Assembly (NCBI GenBank): GCA_018304545.1
Contig: JAGVVZ010000001.1
Span: 95,495 to 159,494 of the forward strand
DNA length: 64,000 bases
From: Candidatus Aenigmatarchaeota archaeon
GTDB taxonomy: Archaea > Aenigmatarchaeota > Aenigmatarchaeia > CG10238-14
Direction of reading: 5' to 3'
Shown one piece after another: positions 42,798-52,420 of the stretch. The notes under the pieces were generated by a model. The model did no database searches. It saw only the letters and a program-made list of their open reading frames with translations, and was not told the origin of the DNA. Both the position numbers and the translations under genes were made by a program. Numbering within the stretch: position 1 is the first letter of the stretch; every line of letters begins with the position of its first letter.

Positions 42798-43292
42798 TTA
42801 TCTCAACACAACAACATTGCTCATTCCACGTCTTCTTCTCTCTACAATATTTTTGGTTTCTAACTTATCAAGAACTCTAGTGATTTTTACTTTCGAAAAG
42901 TTTGTTTTAGCTATGAGATCATTTTGAAAAATATACCCATCCGATTCTTTGATTTTTTCATACACCAGTTTTTCCTCTCCCTCCAATGATTTAGCAGCTT
43001 CTTTGATTTTTTCGCTTTCGATGATACTCTCCTTTTTAGAATCTATGTCGTTGAATATCAGATATAAACCAAACAAAGCCAAACCAGATATTATTACAAG
43101 ACCCATTGTAGATTCTGCGGGTATACTTCTCTTATAAGGACATACATTATCCGGTAAAGGGCAATCTTTATGCAACTCTTTTCCCATGTTAATGATGTCT
43201 TTGATGTGTATGTATATTACAATAGACAAAAGTATTGAAGCTATTAGAATTATCAACCCTATAATTTTTGAACTAAATATAATTTTCTTCAT
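42798..43292 (-). CDS. Membrane-anchored winged helix regulator
   Basis: Two membrane segments (KIIGLIILIASILLSIVIYI and TMGLVIISGLALFGLYLIF) flank an external loop with two Cys (CPLPDNVCPY). The cytosolic C-terminal 80 residues form a winged helix (EEKLVYEKIKESDGYIFQND, then SKVKITRVLDKLETKNIVER). This layout occurs in archaeal membrane-bound wHTH proteins. The gene follows copA by 33 bases (from its preferred start) and may sense external metal or redox state. Confidence 0.78.
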   Translation of the reverse strand: MKKIIFSSKIIGLIILIASILLSIVIYIHIKDIINMGKELHKDCPLPDNVCPYKRSIPAESTMGLVIISGLALFGLYLIFNDIDSKKESIIESEKIKEAAKSLEGEEKLVYEKIKESDGYIFQNDLIAKTNFSKVKITRVLDKLETKNIVERRRRGMSNVVVLR

Positions 43293-43325
43293 ACAATCAT
43301 CTCTCAATTTATGAGACAATTGCTT

Positions 43326-45782
43326 TTAATAAGTTTTCGGTCTGTATTTTCGCATAAGAAGAGAGTTAGACACAACAGATATAGAACTGAAAGCCATGGC
43401 AGCTGCAGCAAATATCGGATCCAGAAGCATTCCAGTAAAGGGATATAACAAACCTGCAGCTATAGGGATACCTGCAGCATTGTAAATAAAAGCCCAGAAT
43501 AGGTTTTGTTTTATTTTCTTTATTGTGTATCTACTTAGATCAATAGCTATAACTATGTCTCGCAAATCTTCTTTAATCAATATTATATCACCCGTCTCTA
43601 TCGCCACATCAGTTCCACTTCCAATAGCTATACCTAAATCAGCTTGAGCCAAGGCTGGAGCGTCATTGATACCGTCACCAACCATAGCTACTATCTTCCC
43701 ACTCTCCTGTAATTTCTTTATTTGGTTCGCTTTTTCTTCTGGTAGAACTTCTGACAGCACATTATCTATACCTATTTGCCCTGCAATGGCGTTTGCAGTT
43801 CTTTCGTTATCACCTGTCATCATAATAACTTCAAGTTTCATTCCCTTCAATTCAAAAACAGCTTCCTTAGAATATTCCTTCAAAGTATCGGCAACTGCTA
43901 TCATGCCTAACACTTTTTTATTTTCAGCAACTAACATCGCTGTCTTTCCTTGATTTTCCAACTCCTTCAATTTATCGTCTAAATTACCGATGTTTATTTT
44001 GTTATCGTTCATAAATTTTCTGTTGCCTAACAAGATTTTTTTGTTTTTATATTTTGCTTCAACACCATGACCCGGTATTGCCTTGAAACCAGTTACTTTG
44101 GGTATAGGTAATTTGTACGACTTTGCTTTATTCACTATAGCTTCTCCAAGCGGATGTTCTGACCCTATTTCGACAGCTGCAGCTAACATCAGAATTTCTG
44201 TATCCTTGAGTTTACTAACAGAAATTATATCCGTTACTTCAGGCTTTCCTTTTGTGAGTGTTCCTGTTTTATCCAAAACGACAGCATCAATTTTATGAGC
44301 TATTTCCAGCGCTTCTCCGCCTTTTATTAATATCCCATTTTCAGCGCCTTTTCCAGTACCAACCATTATTGCCGTGGGTGTAGCTAACCCAAGAGCACAT
44401 GGGCATGCGATAATTAGAACGGCTATTAAAACAGTGAATGCAAAGATGAAACCTTTAATGCCTATAAAATACCAGCCAAGAAATGATAGCATGGCTATTG
44501 CTATAACTGCTGGGACGAAGTATGAAGAAACTTTATCAACTAATTGTTGAATTGGTGCTTTACTCGCTTGTGCTTCTTCAACTATTTTTATTATCTGTTG
44601 CAATACAGTGTCTTTGCCTACATGAGTGGCCTTGAATTTGAATGTTCCGGTTTTGTTGATAGTTGCGCCTATTACTTTATCTCCTTTTTTCTTTTCGATT
44701 GGCATGCTTTCTCCAGTTATCATAGACTCATCTACTGACGAATAGCCATCTACTATGATACCATCAACAGGAATTCTTTCACCCGGCCTAACTATAACTA
44801 TATCATTTATCATCACTTCTTCAATAGAAATTTCTATCTCCTCTTTGCCTCTGATCACCTTTGCAGTCTTTGCTTGTAGTTTCATCAATTTTTTTATTGC
44901 CTCAGAAGTTTTTCCTTTAGCTATAGCCTCTAACCAGCGACCGAGAACTATCAAAGTTATTATTATTGCGGCGGTGTCGTAGTAAACATAAGTTCCTACA
45001 CCACTTTGAATAAAATAGGAAGGAAATAGAGTAACGGCCAAGCTATATAAATATGCAGCTGACGTTCCGACAGCAATCAGAGTATTCATATCTGCCGATT
45101 TGTTTTTTAGAGCGATAATAAATCCTTTGTAAAATTGCAAGCCTACCCAAAATTGCACGGGCGTGGTCAAAAATAATAGAACGAACTTATTGGTTAAAAT
45201 TTCTGGAACGAACCCAAACCATTCAGGAAAACTTCCAAAAAATATCAAAACGCTCAAAATAGCTCCTATAAAGAATTTAGTTCTGAATTCTTTAATGTGT
45301 TTGTCTCTTGCAATTTTTTCCTTGTCAACATCTTCTTCAACAATATCTACCGGTTCGTAGCCTACATCTTTTATTGTTTGTTTTATTTTATCAGAAGAGA
45401 TTTTATTCGGATCATAAATTATAATTGCCTTTTCATTAATCAAAAGATCCTTTGATACTATTCCTTTCAAGCTATTCAGAGCATTATTGACCGTGTTTAA
45501 ACAGTGAGGATTATCCATGCCGATGATTCTAAGCTTTATTTCTTTGCCTTCACTCAAAGATTCGGTCTTGTCTATAACCTCATATCCAGTGTTTTTTATT
45601 ATTTGAACTATCTTCTCCGCATCCACTTTATTTGTGTCAATTTCTACATAAGCCGTCTCATTGCCGAAATTAACCGTCGCTTTAACACCATCAAAATTGT
45701 TTAGTGCTTTCTCTATGCTAACCGCACATGTAGCACAGTGCATTCCACCAATTTTAATTGTTAGTTTCTTTATCATATTCAC
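43326..45782 (-). CDS. copA: Copper-type heavy metal P-type ATPase
   Basis: Two HMA domains start the protein; the first has GGMHCATC, while the second ([10 protein letters not shown]) keeps only one Cys. The metal-transport motif CPC is in [13 protein letters not shown], the phosphorylation site in [11 protein letters not shown], and the hinge in [16 protein letters not shown]. The His-Pro motif appears as GSEHPLGEA. The pump exports Cu(I) or Ag(I). It is downstream of a DUF5676-like gene and upstream of the membrane wHTH regulator. Confidence 0.95.
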   Translation of the reverse strand: MNMIKKLTIKIGGMHCATCAVSIEKALNNFDGVKATVNFGNETAYVEIDTNKVDAEKIVQIIKNTGYEVIDKTESLSEGKEIKLRIIGMDNPHCLNTVNNALNSLKGIVSKDLLINEKAIIIYDPNKISSDKIKQTIKDVGYEPVDIVEEDVDKEKIARDKHIKEFRTKFFIGAILSVLIFFGSFPEWFGFVPEILTNKFVLLFLTTPVQFWVGLQFYKGFIIALKNKSADMNTLIAVGTSAAYLYSLAVTLFPSYFIQSGVGTYVYYDTAAIIITLIVLGRWLEAIAKGKTSEAIKKLMKLQAKTAKVIRGKEEIEISIEEVMINDIVIVRPGERIPVDGIIVDGYSSVDESMITGESMPIEKKKGDKVIGATINKTGTFKFKATHVGKDTVLQQIIKIVEEAQASKAPIQQLVDKVSSYFVPAVIAIAMLSFLGWYFIGIKGFIFAFTVLIAVLIIACPCALGLATPTAIMVGTGKGAENGILIKGGEALEIAHKIDAVVLDKTGTLTKGKPEVTDIISVSKLKDTEILMLAAAVEIGSEHPLGEAIVNKAKSYKLPIPKVTGFKAIPGHGVEAKYKNKKILLGNRKFMNDNKINIGNLDDKLKELENQGKTAMLVAENKKVLGMIAVADTLKEYSKEAVFELKGMKLEVIMMTGDNERTANAIAGQIGIDNVLSEVLPEEKANQIKKLQESGKIVAMVGDGINDAPALAQADLGIAIGSGTDVAIETGDIILIKEDLRDIVIAIDLSRYTIKKIKQNLFWAFIYNAAGIPIAAGLLYPFTGMLLDPIFAAAAMAFSSISVVSNSLLMRKYRPKTY

Positions 45783-45808
45783 ACCAAAAAATTAAAAATA
45801 AAAATAAA

Positions 45809-46081
45809 CTAAAATTTTTTATCCACAAAATTATATACACTTCCAAATAAAAAACCTGCTGAATATCCCAACAATAAAACTTCAATAAATCCTATAGCAG
45901 TCGTGCCTGAAATTCTGGTTGGCATTGATATTTTTGTTATATCTATGCCATGCATCATATAAGATGCCCATGTCAAAGCCTGATTTGGAACCAACAAAAA
46001 TAAAATTACACAAACTATGTATAAAACCCCAAATGCTGTTGCTGTTGTTAACCCTATTTTGTTTGGATTCAACTTATTCAT
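45809..46081 (-). CDS. DUF5676-like small membrane protein (90 aa)
   Basis: Two membrane segments are visible (TTATAFGVLYIVCVILFLLV and TTAIGFIEVLLLGYSAGFLF), and the start NKLNPNKIGL fits the DUF5676 pattern. Such proteins often accompany copper ATPases. The ATG at 46081 lies nine bases after GAGGTG and is preferred to the GTG at 46093. It is transcribed away from the operator at 46120. Confidence 0.7.
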   Translation of the reverse strand: MNKLNPNKIGLTTATAFGVLYIVCVILFLLVPNQALTWASYMMHGIDITKISMPTRISGTTAIGFIEVLLLGYSAGFLFGSVYNFVDKKF

Positions 46082-46119
46082 TCTCAAATCCACCTCTTTA
46101 TATTATTGGCATAAATATT

Positions 46120-46150
46120 TAAATATTGATATATCTAAATATTGATATAT
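46120..46150. promoter_or_regulatory. Tandem direct repeat, probable operator of the copper region
   Basis: TAAATATTGATATAT occurs twice, at 46120-46134 and 46136-46150, and each contains the half-palindrome GATATAT. The 14-mer TTGATATATCTAAA (46126-46139) recurs exactly at 46719-46732 upstream of the padR and peroxiredoxin-like genes. The site lies between the divergent DUF5676-copA operon and the 13-residue peptide gene. The most likely reader is the PadR-TRASH regulator encoded at 46265. Confidence 0.55.
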
Positions 46151-46176
46151 AAAGTATCGGTAACGAGGTGAATAAA

Positions 46177-46218
46177 ATGTCTGGTTGTTGTGGCTCCGGC
46201 AAGAAAAAGAAGAAATAA
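46177..46218 (+). CDS. 13-residue Cys-Cys and poly-Lys peptide
   Basis: The frame encodes MSGCCGSGKKKKK and is preceded by a perfect GAGGTGA site five bases before the ATG. It starts 26 bases after the tandem operator. Adjacent Cys and a Lys tail suggest a metal-binding peptide, and its signals are too good to dismiss, but translation is unproven. Confidence 0.4.
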   Translation: MSGCCGSGKKKKK

Positions 46219-46264
46219 ATTGGTTTTTAGTTTTTGTATTTTTCAATGTAAAACAATAAATTAT

Positions 46265-46684
46265 TTAATGTTTTATCTTTCTGAATGATCTAGCACAATG
46301 ATGGCAACAAAACATTAATTCTTTTTTTCCTCTTTTTTCTTTGTAGCCACCTTCTATAACTTTACAACCGCAATGCGTGCATACGCTAACCTGTGGTTTA
46401 ATCGCAAGATAGAACAGATCCCCTGATCTACTAAGTATTTTTTTTGCAAATTCTTCTCCTTTTGGAGTGATAGAATATACTATCTTATCTCTGGCACCAG
46501 TCTTATCAATTTTAATAAAAGTCTCTTTTTGTAGAATGTCCAAGAATGGATATACCTGACTCGTGCTGATATTCTTTCCTATTTTTTCCTCCAGTTCCTT
46601 CATTATTTCATATCCATGTTTTGGTTTTTCCATCAGAAGCAGAATAGTGTAAAATTTAACCAAACTCGCTATCTTTATAGTCAT
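46265..46684 (-). CDS. PadR-family regulator with C-terminal TRASH-like metal domain
   Basis: The first 95 residues form a PadR winged helix (KPKHGYEIMKELEEKIGKNI, then VYPFLDILQKE). The tail carries CTHCGCKVIEGGYKEKRG and FCCHHCARSF, which looks like the TRASH metal-sensing domain found in archaeal copper regulators. Cu or a related soft metal is the likely signal. The gene is divergent from the peroxiredoxin-ccdA pair, and the shared 14-mer lies between them and beside copA. Confidence 0.82.
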   Translation of the reverse strand: MTIKIASLVKFYTILLLMEKPKHGYEIMKELEEKIGKNISTSQVYPFLDILQKETFIKIDKTGARDKIVYSITPKGEEFAKKILSRSGDLFYLAIKPQVSVCTHCGCKVIEGGYKEKRGKKELMFCCHHCARSFRKIKH

Positions 46685-46718
46685 GTTATATTAATCAAAA
46701 AACATATATTTAAATATT

Positions 46719-46732
46719 TTGATATATCTAAA
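46719..46732. promoter_or_regulatory. Second copy of the TTGATATATCTAAA operator-like motif
   Basis: This 14-mer is identical to that at 46126-46139. It lies 35 bases upstream of the padR start and about 20 bases before the peroxiredoxin-like gene's ribosome binding site. Its context AAATATTTTGATATATCTAAA resembles the first site with two extra T. Autoregulation of padR is likely. Confidence 0.5.
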
Positions 46733-46750
46733 ATTTAATAGGTGATTTGA

Positions 46751-47395
46751 ATAAGCAATAAAATCCTGGTAGCAGTAATAATTTTAGTTATAACAGGGAC
46801 AATAGTCTTGTCTGTAATAAAAAACAATAGAATAAGCGGATCTGTAATAGAATCCGCTGGAAGTAACGATATGGCAGATCATCATGGAGCACCATCACGA
46901 TTAGACAGATCTAAATTGGAATCAAAAATTAACTTTGATCAAGCTGTCGACCAAGTCGCACCGGATTTTACTCTTGTTAATCAGAATGGAGAAACGTTCA
47001 GACTTAGCGATTATAAGGGCAAGAATATTATCCTTTTCTTCAATGAGGGATCCATGTGTTATCCTGCATGCTGGAATCAAATCGCCGCCCTAGCCAATGA
47101 TCTCAGAATCAATAACAATGAAACGACTGCTGTTTCGATCGTCATAGACAGCAAATATGAATGGGAAAGGATAATAAATTCTCAGCCCAAGTTACAAAAG
47201 GCCACGATGCTTTTTGATACCAACAAATTAGTTTCTGAGATGTATGATGTCCTAGATTTGGAATCCTCCATGCACAAAGGATCTTATCCCGGACATACTT
47301 ATTTCATAATCAACAAAAACGGCATAATAAGTTTTGCACTGGATGATCCAAACATGGCAATAAACAATAATGTTCTCGTTTCAAATCTGATTTAA
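46751..47395 (+). CDS. Membrane-anchored peroxiredoxin-like thiol protein
   Basis: The domain from about residue 55 is AhpC/TSA-like: APDFTLVNQNGETFRLSDYK and FFNEGSMCYPACWNQI, with a CxxxC pair at the active site. SYPGHTYFIINKNGIISFAL completes the thioredoxin fold. A membrane anchor precedes it, read from about 46760 (LVAVIILVITGTIVLSVI). The only canonical start in frame is a TTG at 46808, which would cut the anchor. GGTGA at 46741 is followed five bases later by an in-frame ATA, so the real start may be that ATA. Next gene is ccdA. Confidence 0.82.
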   Translation: MSNKILVAVIILVITGTIVLSVIKNNRISGSVIESAGSNDMADHHGAPSRLDRSKLESKINFDQAVDQVAPDFTLVNQNGETFRLSDYKGKNIILFFNEGSMCYPACWNQIAALANDLRINNNETTAVSIVIDSKYEWERIINSQPKLQKATMLFDTNKLVSEMYDVLDLESSMHKGSYPGHTYFIINKNGIISFALDDPNMAINNNVLVSNLI

Positions 47396-47411
47396 AAGGA
47401 GCTCGTTCAAA

Positions 47412-48194
47412 ATGGAGTTATTAATTATAGCATCCTTAATAACGGCATTTATAGCTGGTTTGGCAGCGCTATTTGCACCGTGCTGCATAGGCGTTTTGTT
47501 GCCTACTTATTTTGCTTCAATATTCAGACAGAGAAAGACTGTTCTTCTTATGACTTTGGTTTTTTTCCTAGGACTGTTAACCGTATTTCTTCCGTTGGGT
47601 TTGGGTGTCGGTTTTTTGGGAGAACTATTCAAGGAATATCATAACATCATATATATTCTTGGCGGCATATTCTTGCTCGGATTGGGAATATCTATACTCT
47701 GGGGTTATCACTTTTCTATCCCATACTATGCTAAATCGAATAATAAAATAACTGGTGCTAAATCTATATTTGTTATGGGAATATTCTCTGGTTTTGCCAC
47801 GTTATGCTGTGCTCCTGTATTGGCCGGTGCTTTGGCTTTATCAGTTTTACCAGGCTCAATGCTATGGGGTGGTATTTATTCTATAGTTTATGTGTTGGGT
47901 ATGGTGTCTCCATTATTCATAATATCATATTTTATTGACAAAACAAAAATAATGGAAAAAATGAGCTTCTTTAAAAAAGAAGTGAAATATGACGTCTGGG
48001 GAAAAAAATTCAAACTGACAATTTCTGATTTAATCTCAGGTTTTATTTTTGTTGCAATGTCTATCATCATTTTATATTCCGTTATGACCAGCAAAGTGAC
48101 GATTCACTCTTCAACTCAGACTAACATAAATATAATGGCTGCGCAAATTACTGATTTTATTGTTAAATCGGTACAATCTGCCTCAAGTGGGTAG
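47412..48194 (+). CDS. ccdA: CcdA/DsbD-like disulfide reductase membrane protein
   Basis: The protein has about six membrane segments with two Cys pairs, LFAPCCIGVLLPTYFAS and FATLCCAPVLAGALALSVLP, that resemble the redox-active transmembrane cysteines of CcdA. It moves electrons from cytosolic thioredoxin to external thiol proteins. The partner is probably the peroxiredoxin-like protein encoded 16 bases upstream, or the DsbA-like proteins. AAAGGAG precedes the ATG. Confidence 0.85.
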   Translation: MELLIIASLITAFIAGLAALFAPCCIGVLLPTYFASIFRQRKTVLLMTLVFFLGLLTVFLPLGLGVGFLGELFKEYHNIIYILGGIFLLGLGISILWGYHFSIPYYAKSNNKITGAKSIFVMGIFSGFATLCCAPVLAGALALSVLPGSMLWGGIYSIVYVLGMVSPLFIISYFIDKTKIMEKMSFFKKEVKYDVWGKKFKLTISDLISGFIFVAMSIIILYSVMTSKVTIHSSTQTNINIMAAQITDFIVKSVQSASSG

Positions 48195-48230
48195 ATTAAT
48201 AATTTAAATTTAGATATGCAAGGTGATCTT

Positions 48231-48404
48231 ATGAGTAAAATGGAAATAGAACATGTAGAAAATGGGCCTTTTTTAATCAAAAAGGATGGAAAGGTTGAAA
48301 TGGCTCTGTGCAGATGCGGTGGCTCATCTAATAAACCGTTCTGCGATGGAGCACATGGAAAAATAGGGTTCAAAGCAAAATCTGGAAAAACTGATTTGCA
48401 ATAA
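48231..48404 (+). CDS. CDGSH iron-sulfur domain protein (57 aa)
   Basis: The motif CRCGGSSNKPFCDGAH is the full CDGSH signature, with three Cys and one His binding a 2Fe-2S cluster. The ATG at 48231 is preferred, since AGGTGATCTT gives a strong ribosome binding site directly before it. CDGSH proteins act as small redox or iron-sulfur carriers. It follows ccdA by 36 bases. Confidence 0.92.
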   Translation: MSKMEIEHVENGPFLIKKDGKVEMALCRCGGSSNKPFCDGAHGKIGFKAKSGKTDLQ

Positions 48405-48566
48405 TTTGAAATTATGGACTAGAGGTAGCTCGATTTTGATAAAAATAAAGAGATAGACGAAGCTTTTTAAATTTTCAACTAATTTTTATTTTTTAATAGC
48501 TTTTAATTTTCCTTATATATTGAATAATCAAAAGACTTTAATTTATTATTTAACTAAATAAAAAGA

Positions 48567-49118
48567 ATGAAATTAAGAGGAAGGATAAACAAAAAGCTCA
48601 AAAAATATGTTGAAGAATTGAACCGTTTTGTATTCAGTTATAAAATTCCTGCTGCTAAACTTCGAAGTGAAATCGCAGAACATTTCTCATTCATTAGATG
48701 GGTATTTAAGAGGATCTTTTTGCCTATTGCACTTTTCTACATCATCGTCGGATTAATATTCAAAGTATGGATTGTAGATTCTCTATTTCTTGGTTTTTTT
48801 GTATTTATATACAGTAATTTTCTTCCGGATATTGATTCCGTTTTTAAAATAAATGCGAAAAAAGATAACTGGTATGAAAGGTATTTACTTCTTTTTTTCG
48901 CCCCAATAATTCTATTCTATCTGTTTTCAGAAAATTCAAAACATCTGTACTCTAGTAAGCCGAAACCCTTCCATAACTTGTCAAGTGTTGTCGCCTACGG
49001 TACATTTCTTCTAATTTTAGGTTTTCTATTTTATAGAAATTGGCTGGAAATGATTTCTCTGCCCGTTTTCGGTATTGTAGGATACTTAACCCATCTAAGC
49101 GTAGACAAATATATTTAG
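48567..49118 (+). CDS. Membrane-bound metal-dependent hydrolase-like protein (183 aa)
   Basis: The protein has four hydrophobic segments, with SNFLPDIDSVFK after the second and KPFHNLSSVVAYGTFLL and GYLTHLSVDKY later. The Asp and His pattern resembles YdjM/PF04307 membrane hydrolases. The N-terminus is a basic amphipathic helix. The function is unknown, and the assignment is moderate. A 162-base region without genes precedes it. Confidence 0.6.
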   Translation: MKLRGRINKKLKKYVEELNRFVFSYKIPAAKLRSEIAEHFSFIRWVFKRIFLPIALFYIIVGLIFKVWIVDSLFLGFFVFIYSNFLPDIDSVFKINAKKDNWYERYLLLFFAPIILFYLFSENSKHLYSSKPKPFHNLSSVVAYGTFLLILGFLFYRNWLEMISLPVFGIVGYLTHLSVDKYI

Positions 49119-49190
49119 TTGTGTCAACTCACAGCTAGCGGCAGATTTAATAATTAAGCTATTAAAGTTTGAAAGAGAAGTTATAATGTA

Positions 49191-49514
49191 ATGCTGGAAA
49201 TATTATTTCCGATAATAGATACTCTTATCGGCATATCTATATTTTTTGCTGATAAGATAACTTTGCCACATTTCCTATACTGGATAGGAATTCTAAAGAT
49301 AGCTTTCAGAATTTTGTTAATACCGACCGAATATATGTATAAATGGACGTGGTTTGTTGACATAATCTCCTTGACAATTATAATACTATTAATGAAAGGT
49401 GCTTATTTTGGGATTTTCAAAATATTCGGGGCAATTATAATATTGAAGGGTGTATATACTTTTATTTCATTTAATTCTGGAAAAATACTAGATCATGTTT
49501 TTAGAACTAGATGA
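49191..49514 (+). CDS. Small membrane protein, unknown (107 aa)
   Basis: Four hydrophobic segments span the protein. Aromatic residues are frequent (YMYKWTWFVDIISL). I do not recognise a family. An ATG starts the frame and a GAGAAG stretch precedes it. It lies between the hydrolase-like gene and the DASS transporter, all on one strand. Confidence 0.5.
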   Translation: MLEILFPIIDTLIGISIFFADKITLPHFLYWIGILKIAFRILLIPTEYMYKWTWFVDIISLTIIILLMKGAYFGIFKIFGAIIILKGVYTFISFNSGKILDHVFRTR

Positions 49515-49567
49515 CTATACAACGCCATAAAAGCCATATTAGCGTGATGCTCATTACCGAATATTGA

Positions 49568-50983
49568 ATGCGTGTTAAAACGATATTACTGCACAAATCT
49601 ACAATAAATGATTTTTTAACTAAACTTCATATAAGTTTTGTGGAAAACAAAGATTTGTGGATTTTTATAATAGTATGCTCTATTATAGCTCTTGTTTCTT
49701 TGCAAATACAACTCAGCATAAAACTATCTTTGATCATATTGACTTTATGTATTTTATTATGGATGAGTGAACTCATACCAATAGGCATAACTGGACTTAT
49801 TCCATTAATTTTAGCACCTATCTTTGGGTTGGCCAAATTTGAAGATATTGTTGGGAATTATTCTTCTAGAATAATTTTTTTGTTAATTTCGGGGTTTATT
49901 TTAGCTTCGTCGATAACGAAATGGGGAATTGACAAAAAAATTTCTTATTTCATTATTAGACTGCTAGGCAGAAATCCGAAAGTTGTAATATTATCGTTGA
50001 TAATAACAACGGCATTGCTGTCAATGATTATGCCTAATACCACAGCTGCTGCGCTAATGATACCTGTTGGACTGGGAATTTTGAATTCTACAAGAGGCGA
50101 AAGCAAAGAATACAAAATATCTTTGCTGCTGTCAATTGCTTATGCTGCTTCAATCGGCGGAATTGCATTATTAATTGGAACGCCACCAAATCTGATTGCT
50201 ACCGATTACCTAAGTAAAGAAAACATCAATATGAGCTTTTTCACTTGGAGTAAAATAATGCTTCCTTTTAGTATAATTTTTATAATAATTCTCTGGCTTT
50301 ATATAACATTCAAAAGCAAATTACCTAAGAACATTACATTAAACTATACTAGGACAAAACTCAAAGATGGCGCGAAAATTACAATTATAGTAGTATTATC
50401 AGCAGTAATTTTATGGTTCACTAAATCTTTCGTTTTTGAAAAAATCGGCTTATTTTTAGATGATGTATTTATTGGACTTGCCGCTTCTATACTCCTCTTC
50501 GTCATAAGAATCAAGGGAGAACCGTTGTTAAAATGGGAAGACGCTAACATACCCTGGGACATAATATTGATGTTCGGGGGTGGTTTAACTTTAGGAAGTA
50601 TACTATTAAGCTCTGGAACTGCGCAATGGACAGTATCAGCATTGAATTTTTTGCCTAAAAATGAGTTTATTTTTTTGATTGTAACCTCTATGTTCATAGT
50701 ATTCGCGACAGAACTTTTGTCCAATACAGTGCTAGCAGCTACTATAATGCCAGTAATAATAGAATTATATAAAACAAATGGTTTCAGTCCATTAGCTGGA
50801 ATATTAACTGTAGCAGTTTGCAGCACAATGGCATTCATGTTTCCAATTGGAACGCCACCAAACGCTATTGTTTTCAAATCACGGATTGTAAGTTTTAAAA
50901 AAATGATAGAATATGGGTTTGTTTTGAATTTGCTGGTAGTCGTGCTCTGGGTAGTTTATTTAAAATTCTTTTTAAAATTATAG
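49568..50983 (+). CDS. DASS/SLC13 family anion symporter
   Basis: The protein has 11-12 membrane segments. The two signature Ser/Asn-Thr regions are seen: MPNTTAAALMIPVGLG with LIGTPPNLIATDYL, and LLSNTVLAATIMPV with PIGTPPNAIVFKS. DASS transporters take up sulfate, dicarboxylates or arsenite-like anions with sodium or protons. The N-terminal 35 residues are hydrophilic. Confidence 0.9.
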   Translation: MRVKTILLHKSTINDFLTKLHISFVENKDLWIFIIVCSIIALVSLQIQLSIKLSLIILTLCILLWMSELIPIGITGLIPLILAPIFGLAKFEDIVGNYSSRIIFLLISGFILASSITKWGIDKKISYFIIRLLGRNPKVVILSLIITTALLSMIMPNTTAAALMIPVGLGILNSTRGESKEYKISLLLSIAYAASIGGIALLIGTPPNLIATDYLSKENINMSFFTWSKIMLPFSIIFIIILWLYITFKSKLPKNITLNYTRTKLKDGAKITIIVVLSAVILWFTKSFVFEKIGLFLDDVFIGLAASILLFVIRIKGEPLLKWEDANIPWDIILMFGGGLTLGSILLSSGTAQWTVSALNFLPKNEFIFLIVTSMFIVFATELLSNTVLAATIMPVIIELYKTNGFSPLAGILTVAVCSTMAFMFPIGTPPNAIVFKSRIVSFKKMIEYGFVLNLLVVVLWVVYLKFFLKL

Positions 50984-51014
50984 CATCTAATTATTCAACG
51001 GCATGATAATTGAC

Positions 51015-51968
51015 CTATTTTTCGTGTTTTTTTCCTTGCCTGAATACTGTAAATTCCGGGCTCAATATTTCGGTTTTAGCTTTACTAAATTCATCTAGTA
51101 TATTATCTATTAATTCTGATTTCGTATTAACTAATCCGTGTGGTTCCGTTGTATAAGCATTTATTTCATAAGTAACAGAATAATTCCCGAGCTCCAAAAA
51201 TAATACAAACGGCTCAGGCGTTTTTAATATGTTTTTAGTCCTCATTGCAGCAGATATTAGTAATTTTTTTGATTTTTCTTTATCGACATCATATCCAAGT
51301 GAGACGGGTATGTGAATCAAAATTTCCTTATGTACACTGTAGTTTTTCAAATGATTATTGGTAATTGTCATGTTTGGTATCGACACTACCTCGTTTTTTA
51401 TAGTTTTTATGTTGGTAAAAAACGGTCCCATACTTGTTATATCACCATATATTTTACCTACTCTTACTCTATCTCCTATACTTATGATATTAGATTGCGT
51501 GATCGCATGATAAGCTATAATGTTTCCCAAAACGCTGGAAGTGAATAGCCCAATAAAAAACGATATAACCAAAATAAAAACCGATTGGAATATGTTCCAA
51601 AATGCCGATAAATTAACAAATACACTTAAGCCAAACATGGCAGCAAGTATGATAGAAACAATCTCTAAAATTTTCGAATATTTCAATACAATTATTTTGA
51701 ATCCTCTGCTATCGACTTCTCCCTTAAAGTGTATTGTAAGAAACTTGTGTATGAGTTCAGCTATTTTATTTATAGCATATCTTTTGAACAATAAATAGCC
51801 AAAAAATATGTAAAACAAATACCAAATTTTTACTGCCAAACCATAAAATTGTTGATTCATATATCCACTTTTGAAAGCGATAAAAAGAATTATATTCACA
51901 ATAACCAATATGGAAAATCTTGTGAATACCCAAACAACCTCTCTCTTAAAATCATATAAATTATTCAT
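51015..51968 (-). CDS. MscS-family mechanosensitive channel
   Basis: After four hydrophobic segments comes the beta domain with SIGDRVRVGKIYGDITSMGP and VSIPNMTITNNHLKNYS, a typical MscS segment. The C-terminal domain follows (HIPVSLGYDVDKEKSKKLLI). The channel releases solutes on osmotic downshock. The 317-residue length fits the archaeal MscMJ type. It converges on the transporter gene. Confidence 0.9.
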   Translation of the reverse strand: MNNLYDFKREVVWVFTRFSILVIVNIILFIAFKSGYMNQQFYGLAVKIWYLFYIFFGYLLFKRYAINKIAELIHKFLTIHFKGEVDSRGFKIIVLKYSKILEIVSIILAAMFGLSVFVNLSAFWNIFQSVFILVISFFIGLFTSSVLGNIIAYHAITQSNIISIGDRVRVGKIYGDITSMGPFFTNIKTIKNEVVSIPNMTITNNHLKNYSVHKEILIHIPVSLGYDVDKEKSKKLLISAAMRTKNILKTPEPFVLFLELGNYSVTYEINAYTTEPHGLVNTKSELIDNILDEFSKAKTEILSPEFTVFRQGKKHEK

Positions 51969-52054
51969 TAAATAAATTATTGTTGTTTTTCTAAATAAGT
52001 TTATTCATTTTACAAAAAATGTTTCGTTATTTATGAAACTATTTCCGAAGTAAT

Positions 52055-52420
52055 TCATGAATACACTATTTTTCCGAGAACGGGCAAAATGTAATTTTGT
52101 ATTATAAGATATAAAATCACCATAACTATTAGTGTTATAATTATAAAATATTTTTTCTTTCTAATTTTTTCAGGATCTATCGAACATGTTGTTCCTGGTT
52201 TTTTAATATTGAGAAATATTGACAGAGCAACAAATAATGAACCAAGCACGATAAAAAACAGTTTATATTTAGTAAAGCTTAAGGCAAACGATATACTGCC
52301 AAGGCCAAATAAAACAATAACTAAGGGAGTTATGCAACAAAGTGACGCAATCAAAGCTCCTATTGCCCCAACTCCCAAAGCCTTATTTGTATTTTCTTCT
52401 TTTCTAATTTTTTTAGTCAT
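52055..52420 (-). CDS. MerT-like mercury transport protein
   Basis: Three hydrophobic segments are seen. The first has GAIGALIASLCCITPLVIVL, with the adjacent Cys pair at residues 28-29 that is the MerT hallmark, and a later loop has GTTCSID. It would move Hg(II), or another soft metal, into the cell. The start overlaps the MerP-like gene by eight bases. No MerA or MerR gene is nearby. Confidence 0.8.
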   Translation of the reverse strand: MTKKIRKEENTNKALGVGAIGALIASLCCITPLVIVLFGLGSISFALSFTKYKLFFIVLGSLFVALSIFLNIKKPGTTCSIDPEKIRKKKYFIIITLIVMVILYLIIQNYILPVLGKIVYS

